This document shows positions 46,981 through 54,282 of a stretch of 64,000 nt of DNA, piece by piece. Position 1 is the first letter of the stretch. Every line of letters begins with the position of its first letter. Both the position numbers and the translations under genes were made by a program. This DNA comes from Pisolithus tinctorius. Taxonomy: Eukaryota; Basidiomycota; Agaricomycetes; Boletales; Pisolithaceae. The DNA is taken from assembly GCA_024663395.1 (NCBI GenBank), contig JANFAH010000058.1, positions 248,001 through 312,000 of the forward strand, written 5' to 3'. A model generated the notes under the pieces. The model was not told where the DNA came from. It ran no database searches and saw only the letters and a program-made list of their open reading frames with translations.

Positions 46981-48540
46981 TCAAGGAATCTCGCTTGATC
47001 TCTCAACATCCCTCTCTCTTGCCACAATTGTGCCAGCCAAAGTGGAATTTCCCATTCCATCCGAGGGTTTGAGGGAGTTACCCGGATGTGACCCGGTCCC
47101 CTGGTCAGAAGAGGGAAACGGAATTGTCCTCGAAAGAGGATCCGTTGTCTCCCATTGTTGGGATTCCCTGAGGGATAAACCCATTCTGAAACCCGTCGGT
47201 TCTGTAGCAGCAGCACGAAGGCAAATTGTGCAATGGCAAGGAGAATTAGATCTCGGTATGTTGACACGAGGAGTCACTGACTCAACTTCACGAGCAAAAT
47301 CTTCCGCGATGCGGTCAATGTACCATTCTGAGAGATGTCCATCTGGTTGGACAGGAAGAGAGGGAACATAGCCAACATGTTCCATGGCCATGTCAATATC
47401 TCCAGCGGTTAATTCAGGATCAGTTACGTCCTGATTAAGCGAGATATTATGTTGCCCAAGAGTGATATTCATGTCGGATGACATGACAGTTTCAATGGCA
47501 GCAGGAGCAGGAGAATATTCTGGAGACTGAGGGCGGTTATATTCGATAGCAGTAATGTCGAAATCTTGTTCGACAGGGTAATCGTCGTTGAGTTCCTCAA
47601 TAGAGGCGAGGTTAAAATCCTCAGCGCCCTGTCCTGGAACATTAAGTTCATTGGCTTGGGCTTTAGCTTTGCCCTTGCCACGGCGACGATTCTGGTTCTT
47701 TCCACGATTGGAAGAACCAGACTGCTGTTGATTATTTTGTTGAGGGTAAGGTTGGTAACCCCCCCCTCGTCCACGTCCTCGGTTTCCACAGCCTCCTCGG
47801 CCTCTGAAATTTCCTCCTCCACGATGATCTTGAGTATTATGACCACCCTTGCAAATATTGCAGAGGGGTGGTTTGTTCATGCGTGAAAGGAGCGAATTTG
47901 ACTCCTTTTTAACTTGAGAAGATGAACCCAAAGGTTCCATTTGTCTTGGTAGCATAGTTTGTCCTGATTTGTGTGACCAGACTTCTTTCATTCTGGGTAT
48001 AACAGTATCTGGATCAAGTTTGGTGGGATCGATGGAGGATAAAATATTTGTGGGAGCTTGGTCCCAGGAGGCAGCCATTGAATGAACAAGAAGTAAAGCC
48101 TTCATTTTGTCGTCAAGAGTAATGCCTTGACCAGTGATGGTGTTAAAGAGCATGTTAATTTCAGCGATTTTCGCCATAATGTCATCCTTGGGTTTAATTT
48201 GAACCCGGATGAGTCTTTGAAACTCCATAAAAGTGGTCATGGCTGAAGGCTTGCCATATTTTGCCTCAAGATCGTCCCATTTTAATTTTGATGTTGTATA
48301 AGCATCAAGGGAGAGTGCGATCAAAGGATCGCAATATAAGGTAATGCACCCTTGAGCTCTAGTGTCGGAGGTGTTCCAGACACAAGCGGCAGCAGCATCA
48401 GCGGGTAAGGTTTCCACGCCAGATACGATTCCCCAGATTCCAAGAGTTTGGAAATAGGCTTTCATCATCACTTTCCATGTGGCATAATTCATCCCATTAA
48501 GTTTTGGGATGTTCTTTCCGAGACCTCCTTCAGAAGACAT
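46981..48540 (-). CDS. Copia Gag, ending at a single TGA before pol
   Basis: From ATG 48540 the frame runs 519 codons to TGA 46981-46983. The start MSSEGGLGKNIPKLNGMNYA and the retrotransposon gag region (WDDLEAKYGKPSAMTTFMEF, TLDDKMKALLLVHSMAASWD) match Copia gag proteins of the UBN2 type. A knuckle-like CNICKGGHNTQDH (C-x2-C-x4-H-x4-H) precedes an RGG-rich patch. Gag and pol are in the same frame, separated only by this TGA. The stop is either a decayed Arg codon or a leaky terminator. Confidence 0.85.
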   Translation of the reverse strand: MSSEGGLGKNIPKLNGMNYATWKVMMKAYFQTLGIWGIVSGVETLPADAAAACVWNTSDTRAQGCITLYCDPLIALSLDAYTTSKLKWDDLEAKYGKPSAMTTFMEFQRLIRVQIKPKDDIMAKIAEINMLFNTITGQGITLDDKMKALLLVHSMAASWDQAPTNILSSIDPTKLDPDTVIPRMKEVWSHKSGQTMLPRQMEPLGSSSQVKKESNSLLSRMNKPPLCNICKGGHNTQDHRGGGNFRGRGGCGNRGRGRGGGYQPYPQQNNQQQSGSSNRGKNQNRRRGKGKAKAQANELNVPGQGAEDFNLASIEELNDDYPVEQDFDITAIEYNRPQSPEYSPAPAAIETVMSSDMNITLGQHNISLNQDVTDPELTAGDIDMAMEHVGYVPSLPVQPDGHLSEWYIDRIAEDFAREVESVTPRVNIPRSNSPCHCTICLRAAATEPTGFRMGLSLRESQQWETTDPLSRTIPFPSSDQGTGSHPGNSLKPSDGMGNSTLAGTIVARERDVERSSEIP

Positions 48541-48541
48541 T

Positions 48542-49994
48542 CTAATAAATGTCAAGGATTAGATGGTCGTAAAGGAAAGATTGGACTGGGTCCAAGAGTC
48601 CAGGATTAAAAGGATTTCGGAGGAGAGCACGAGCAGCTTTAGCTTTGCGCTCGGCACGAGCCTTTTGAGATGGTCTAGGAAGTTTGTAGCGTTTGTGAGC
48701 CGGTCCACGAGGATTTCTCCATATTTTTGGTTGTGGTTCCGTGCCTTTCTCAGCGTACCGCCAGGAAGCAGTGCGAGAATTCCTGGCAACATTCAATTCG
48801 AGTAAATCAAAATGAAGTTCAGGAAAATAATGATAGCTAAGGAAAGACCATCCCATGTCGTGTAGACAATTGGGATTCGCAAATCCTAGCCAATCAGGGG
48901 CACAGGAATAAGGAAAAGGAAACCACAAATAATTGCGCCTGCCTATATTGCGAGAACAAAATATTTCGAAAAGCGTATAGGACTCGTCAAGTACAGGTAC
49001 AATCACGTTATGATACTCGCGGCACTGGCCGCCGGATGCGTACGGTACGTCCATGGTACTGGGAAGAGGATAATTGCCGACGAGTTTCGGCAGCTGCGTG
49101 AGACCTTGCAAGAGCAGTGGCAAGAAGTCCTCGAGGTCTGGGTTTGTACCCAAACAATCCAGGATCCTTAGCCATCTCACGCTCGAGATCAGCCATAATT
49201 GAGTCTGTTCCTGGCCAGTAAGTGAATCTTTTCCTACTGGTAACGTCAAGCCACCAAAGATGTTTTTTAGCTGAGTCGTATCCAGTACGACGCTCGTCCA
49301 AATCTCCCCGGGCCTTAAACTGCTCGACGAACTCCAGTAGTTGGAGGTCGAACAAGTGGCCGCCACGTCGACGTTCTCGGAAGAAGAGGGGAACGTGTTC
49401 GACGTCGGTGATTCCTTCCCGCCAAAGTCCTCTGAAATGGCCTTCAAGATACTCGTGCCAAACCCGAAGAGGTGGGATAAGCTCTCTGAAGGGGTTCCCT
49501 CCGACGTAGAGGGGGTGGCAGTTTGAGTATAGGTAGACGAAGGTGTTGTGAGTGACGGTGGAGGCCGGAACGGTCCAGAGGGCAGGATCTTCATAGCTAA
49601 TGGAGGGAAGGTCGCAACCGTTGAAGTTAGCGATGGCGTGGGGAGTAGACATAGGCGAAAGTTTTGGGGCGAAGTCGGTGAGGTAACCGTGGTAGGAAAC
49701 GTGGATAGGAGGATACTCGAAAGGAGTACCCAGGCCAGGGAACGTTGGGAAGGCGTCCCAGGTGACATCGATTAGCGAGGGCGGAACGTGAGCGAGCAAG
49801 GGCTGCGGCATTGTAAAGAACGCAGGCGAAGACGGCACCGCATAATACGATCCAGGACATTCTCTAACGTACAACGACTCCATATACTCGACAACTCTCC
49901 TCACAAACTCTTTTCGCCATCCTCTACCCTGATACATAGAATCGTGCTGAGCGGCAACCTCGATTTCAGTGCGTTTAGCAATGACGAGAGACAT
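48542..49994 (-). pseudogene. Copia accessory ORF-B, upstream of gag, one frameshift
   Basis: Starts at ATG 49994 (MSLVIAKRTEIEVAAQHDS). It runs 325 codons (FVYLYSNCHPLYVGGNPFRE, EHVPLFFRERRRGGHLFDLQ, LFGYKPRPRGLLATALARSH) and loses frame near 49020-49026. It resumes in the next frame with EYHNVIVPVLDESYTLFEIF, GRRNYLWFPFPYSCAPDWLG and MGWSFLSYHYFPELHFDLLE, to TAG 48542-48544. Whole product about 485 residues, rich in Trp, Tyr and Pro, with no recognised catalytic motif. The stop lies one base before the gag ATG (TAG-A-ATG), suggesting termination-reinitiation. It lies between the primer site and gag, where ordinary Copia elements have no gene. Function unknown. Confidence 0.75.
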
Positions 49995-50047
49995 CTGATT
50001 TTATAGCAAGATTAGAAACGGTTCATTGAAGGAGAAACGACGCAAGA

Positions 50048-50584
50048 TTAAAGCAAATCGAACTCGGCGAGATCTAGATTGACCACAAGATCGACCTCAG
50101 CGACTAAGGCTTGCGCCTCGGCGAGAGCGTCGTTCAACACCAATACTAACTCCTGGGGAGGAGTAGGTTCACGACGAGGTAGCACAGGATCGACTGCGCC
50201 TTCCTCGGTGTATGGCGGAACCGGATCTAAATCAGCATCTACATCAAGGTCAGGCATAGCATGAAAAAGGTAATTGGGAGGCGGTTGGAGGAGTCAGTGT
50301 TGCGGAACAACAAAACGAGGTCGTTCGCCTATAGCAATACCGAATTCGGCAGCTAAGGCAACAGCGTGGAGTTCGTGGGCTTGGAGCCACTGCCTGTAAA
50401 GGCATTGCCACGTAGGAAGTCCTAGAGCAGTTATCCAAAAAGCAGCCAACGCTATAAACAACTCCCTAAAAGGCCCATATCCTCCGTAATATACGAGAAA
50501 AATAGTTTGGTAAAAACCCGCAAGAAGCGACAAAAGAAAGGTAACAACACTCCATCCTTGCGCATCTAGGCCGACGAATGGCAT
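50048..50584 (-). pseudogene. Copia accessory ORF-A: two-helix membrane protein with acidic tail, one in-frame stop
   Basis: First ATG at 50584 gives MPFVGLDAQGWSVVTF. Two hydrophobic segments follow (VVTFLLSLLAGFYQTIFLVY and ELFIALAAFWITALGLPTW) and then a TGA at 50294-50296. The same frame then stays open for 81 codons through PDLDVDADLDPVPPYTEEGA and a final acidic helix ending FDLL before the stop at 50048. Reading through the TGA gives about 178 residues: two membrane helices and an acidic, proline-rich tail. The TGA sits where CGA to TGA decay is likely. No family is recognised. Confidence 0.65.
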
Positions 50585-50645
50585 GCTGACTGTGGCCGTC
50601 GCCAACGATCAGTAAATGACCAATGTCAAGCACACTGACGGTTAG

Positions 50646-50663
50646 ACGTCGGGGCTCATAACC
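50646..50663 (-). promoter_or_regulatory. Copia primer-binding site, complementary to the anticodon arm of initiator tRNA-Met
   Basis: Directly after the 5' LTR in sense the sequence is ggttatgagccccgac. Its complement, on the plus strand, reads gtcggggctcataacc, which contains the cuCAUaac anticodon loop and flanking stem of eukaryotic initiator tRNA-Met. Drosophila copia and yeast Ty5 are primed by such an internal (half-tRNA) region, so the reading is well founded, though not tested. Confidence 0.75.
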
Positions 50664-51053
50664 TATTGGCAGAGGAAGGGAAAATGGGGGAAAGGCTTAG
50701 ACAGAGCACTTGCCTTTATTGGATGAAGTGTTTGAAGTAGACATTTAACTTGAAGTAGTAGTTCTGAGCTTAGTAGCGAAGAACTGAGAGATGAGAGGAA
50801 TGTGAATTCACTAAGGGACTTGGGTAGAAAGTCCCGAGTTTATATACACGTATGAGAGCGCACAGACCATGTCACTCTGTATAGTAAGTACCGTATAAGG
50901 AAGGAACTATTTACCGTGTATAGTAAAGAATATGATGGAACATCATAGAACAAGTGGAGCTAAGTGGAGCTCTTAGTAAAGATGACATCATAGTAGTAAT
51001 ACTCATCATGTAAATCCAGTAAATGAGAAACACCATAACCAGTATTTCCAACA
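50664..51053 (-). repeat. Copia 5' LTR (right copy, 390 bp)
   Basis: Boundaries set by the 5-bp duplication cttgg at 51054-51058 and by the primer site inside. Ends ccaaca on the plus strand. Confidence 0.93.
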
Positions 51054-51058
51054 CTTGG
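51054..51058. repeat. Copia target-site duplication, right copy (cttgg)
   Basis: Identical to 34634-34638. Confidence 0.93.
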
Positions 51059-51553
51059 AGTGTCCATCCACGTGAGAACCATTTAGGCCAACCGTTGTGG
51101 TGAGAGTACTTGTCGTCGCGTTTCGAAGGAAGGGTGCGAGCATCAATGTCATGGAGGAATGCGTAGCAGTGATCCGAGTTTGCATACCACACGTACATGG
51201 AGCTGATGGCCTCGGACACCTCGGCACTGCTCTGCTTGTTGATGCAGCATGTGTCCACTGCACCCAGAGCCAACCCAGTTCGCCATGCAGCAGCGCCCGC
51301 TCGCAGCTCTTATATATTTTCTGGTACCCGCTGCGCTGTCGTATCCTCTCTCTGGCAGTATCGTCGTCCATCTTCGTAAGTCCCTGCATCTCCGCATATT
51401 GCACTTCATCTTTTTCCTCACCCCACTATGAGACAGTATGGCATATGGTGCCTCCTCAAGATTAGTGCCATTGACATCAACCAGAAGCTTGGTATCTTGG
51501 TTGATTGTCCCTGAGTAAAAGTTAAGGAACGTTTTCACGTCGATCAGGCACAT
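51059..51553 (-). pseudogene. HET-domain gene, 5' half
   Basis: Starts at ATG 51553 (MCLIDVKTFLNFYSG) and shows the HET-domain signatures YAILSH, WGEEKDEVQYAEMQG, YQKIYKSCERALL, VDTCCINKQSSAEVSEAI, MYVWYANSDHCYAFL and WFSRGWTLQ. In heterokaryon-incompatibility proteins this domain triggers cell death on mismatch. Besides the Copia insertion two small lesions break the frame: one base missing after YAILSH (near 51432), and five extra bases (tgcag) just before VDTCCINK (near 51255). The gene is dead three times over. It is divergent from the histidine phosphatase, about 275 bp apart. Confidence 0.9.
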
Positions 51554-51828
51554 CGTTCGCGAACCTATCGAGATATCAGTGCACACCCTCGCAGACGTAC
51601 TAACCAGCATATGTAGCAAGGAAACGAAGCGATAACCAAAGACCCTAATACCCTAGCGAGTAGGGGCTGGAGTTGTTCGCAGTTCGATCAACCAGTATAG
51701 CGAGCAAGGTAACAGCACAGCCAAATCAATTGCCGACGCCTTTTGCACTGCAAATACAGGATCGCAACGACATCCTGATTGACCTGAGATAACGCCAACG
51801 TGGGCTCTCCAGGCCGAAGCAAGTGTTG
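51554..51828. promoter_or_regulatory. Shared upstream region of the HET pseudogene and the histidine phosphatase
   Basis: 275 bp between divergent ATG codons at 51553 (minus) and 51829 (plus). No TATA box stands out. Confidence 0.4.
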
Positions 51829-53235
51829 ATGTCGCCCCACAGAACATACGAGGTTGGCCTTGCTAAACTATTCCCGTTTCAATTCAACCCAAGGAATGTG
51901 TTAGACAGTAGTTGGGTACTTTTCGCAGGACGATCCAAAGTTGGCTGGGGGCTGGATCGATGTGCGTGCCACATTTCCCTCCATCATAAGGCGAGCTGAT
52001 GTGCCAAGCAGCCTGTGAGTCGAACTGCGTATACTAATCTAACGTGTTAAGCGTTTATATCATTGCTAGCTTCCGCCACGGTTCGGCCTCATTGACGGCA
52101 GTCCCGAGAGTTGGTACAAGTTCATCGCATCCATCCAGCAGCTTAATATCGAGGCGCCGAGTCACGTCCAATACAAAGTCTTCTTTCTCGGAAGGCATGG
52201 AGAGGGCTATCGTTAGTCAATAGACTCTTTCGGGCTACTGTCACACTGATTCCATAACTGGACGTGCAGATAATGTTGCTGAGGAGAAATACAGGAAGCA
52301 GGCATGTCCCCCCAGTACTTTGTGCCGCCACATGAGTGATTGATGTGCTGTGGATAAGGCCTGGGATGAGTGAGTACCTTTTCGAAAATCCGTCTTCGCA
52401 CTTCTACGAGTGGATGCAGCTACTGGTCTAAGTTGAATGGAGACGGAGAGCTGACGTGGGGTCGTAAGTACCTTGACCTATTGTATCTACAAATATGTCA
52501 CCTCACCAGCTGATCCCGACCTCACGTCGAGGGGTGAGGGCCAAGCAGACCAGGCAAACGAAGCATGGAAGACAGAAGTCTTGCACGGCCTTCCCTTCCC
52601 AGAAAAGCTGTATTGCAGTCCACTTACGCGCACCATACGGACGAGCCAGCGCACTTTTAAGGACATTAATGCTGATGGTCGCAAGACAACTATCGTGGAG
52701 GTGACTACATGAATTCGTTTCCAGGGATATCCATCATTGACGAGAAATATGCTCAGAATATCCGCGAGATAATTGGCGTTCATACCTGCGACAAGAGGAG
52801 GACGCGAACATACATCAACCAGACATTTCCGGAATACTCCATTGAGGACGGTTTCGCTGAGGAGGACGAGCTGTGGAGACCTGACATCAGAGAAACGGAG
52901 GCAGATGTCGATGTTCGAGTCAAAGCTGCGTTGGACATGATATTTGAAAATGACAAGGAACAATGTAACGCAATGTTTCCTCTGTGGTTGAAAGGTGACG
53001 AGAACCCCTGCACAGTCATTTCCATTACAACGCACGGTGGCTTCTTCGGTTCCTTCTTGCGAGTAACTAACCACCAGCTCGTGTATCTCCCGACTGGAGG
53101 TACGTATTTGTACCCCTGCATTATCTCAAGTAGTTGATCCATGCTTTAGGCGTAATGCCGACAGTCGTCAAAGCAACGGCAGAACAATTTCACTCTGAAC
53201 AGCCTTATGATACCCTCAAAGTAGAGAAATGTTGA
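51829..53235 (+). CDS. Histidine phosphatase superfamily (phosphoglycerate-mutase-like) protein
   Basis: Likely exons: 51829-51852, 51905-51961, 52009-52014, 52070-52211, 52270-52301, 52359-52369, 52420-52463, 52510-52700, 52757-52964, 53016-53099, 53150-53235 (885 nt, 294 aa). Phases agree throughout, but the 6-bp exon is uncertain. Motifs: GYFSQDDPKL near the start, LPPRFGLIDGSPESWYKF, the catalytic FLGRHGEGYHN (phospho-accepting His), KLYCSPLTRTIRT, GVHTCDKRRTRTYI, and ISITTHGGFF (second catalytic His), ending in PTGGVMPTVVKATA. The family dephosphorylates small molecules or proteins; similar fungal proteins resemble yeast Pmu1. Substrate unknown. The intron 52302-52358 begins GC instead of GT; the 11-bp exon that follows is also notable. 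Confidence 0.85.
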
Positions 53236-54282
53236 GTGTGTTAGAAGACCAAACTTAGGTTTACAAGAGCAATCTCGGTGGTAGCACAATTGGCACGAGC
53301 CGTTAGATAAGAAAATGCAAAGTAGAACAACGATCGAAATCTAGTTTCCTGTGTTTCTAGCTTTCACTTGGTTGATTCAACGTTATTAGTCCCCTTGGCG
53401 GCAGCACGTTGGTCGGACGAACGGCGGACGACCCACCTTGTCAGACAGGATCATGCAGGATGGGCGTGGTTCCATAAAACATCGTAAGGCTATGTAAGCC
53501 TCCGCAAAGGAAAACCAGAGCGAAGCAAATCGAAAATCGAGGAATGTCAAGCTGTCCCACGGCAGGGTGCAGTCCATACCATAAAGTGTGGGTACCACGA
53601 GGTAGAATCATGGTATCCTACAGTCAGCACTCGAGGAACGGGCGGCTACTTGCTGAGGCTGGTGCTTCCACTGCAATGTATCAGAAGGCGGGGGCACGTG
53701 TCTACCTGGAGTAAGTTGTAGCCGAAACTAGTTGTAGTTATGACGGTCTCGAGACTCGAGCCCCCGGAATCCTTAGCTCGGTCCGCAGTTACGCCTGAAT
53801 GGCGGGCAAGAACAGGAGGTGATCAACTTATCGCTGCTAGCGCACAGGAGAGCCTCGGAACCATTCCACGATATTGGACGGAACCCATAGAACGTACTTT
53901 TTCTCTTTGTTCTTTCCTTTTCCTGGCTAGACTTCACAGTAGATCGCATTTGATTGCTTAATCAATGCTCGCGTTGAGGGTCCGGCTAATGCTGTCAACA
54001 GTGAACGCCAGATCTTGGAGATCGTGTAGGAGTTGTTGCGTTGTCTTTCACCATTCCGCAAGGGAAATGTGTTCGACAACAAGTGTATTCTTTCTAGTAT
54101 ACTGGATGATTTCTGGGGTATACTCTGATTACCGTTCGTGCTATTGCATTATATCTTACACCCAATATGTACTATTTGGCAGGACCACCTTGCTCTCTGA
54201 CCCTCTTATCCTTGTCCGAACTGAAATCACATTTCTTGTTTCCCCTTCCGGTGATCAGAGGACGCAAACTCAAAGTACGAGG
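53236..54282. other. Intergenic region without a recognisable gene
   Basis: Convergent 3' flanks of the phosphatase (plus) and the NACHT-WD40 gene (minus). Short frames at 53386-53598 (minus), 53740-53961 and 53965-54366 (plus) have no motif or splice support. Nothing repeated was noticed. Confidence 0.5.

Larger units (their letters stand above)
34639..51053 (-). mobile_element. Ty1/Copia retrotransposon with extra upstream ORFs, interrupted by Gypsy-2
   Basis: LTRs 34639-35026 and 50664-51053 start tattggcag and end ccaaca on the plus strand. Sense is the minus strand, so the right LTR is 5'. Without the 8.1-kb Gypsy-2 insertion the element is about 8.27 kb, long for a Copia. Sense order: 5' LTR, primer site, ORF-A, ORF-B, gag, protease-integrase-RT-RNase H, purine tract (agcaagggggag), 3' LTR. 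The domain order protease-integrase-RT defines Copia. Several TGA stops and at least two single-base frameshifts show it is no longer autonomous. The LTRs differ by 7 substitutions and one 2-bp indel. Confidence 0.93.

Noticed and set aside
49030..49768. Upstream part of the 408-codon frame that ends at 48542
   Set aside because: Only the part after about 49025 fits as continuation of ORF-B. The earlier part is low-complexity Pro/Ser/Thr and overlaps the coherent 49994-49026 frame.
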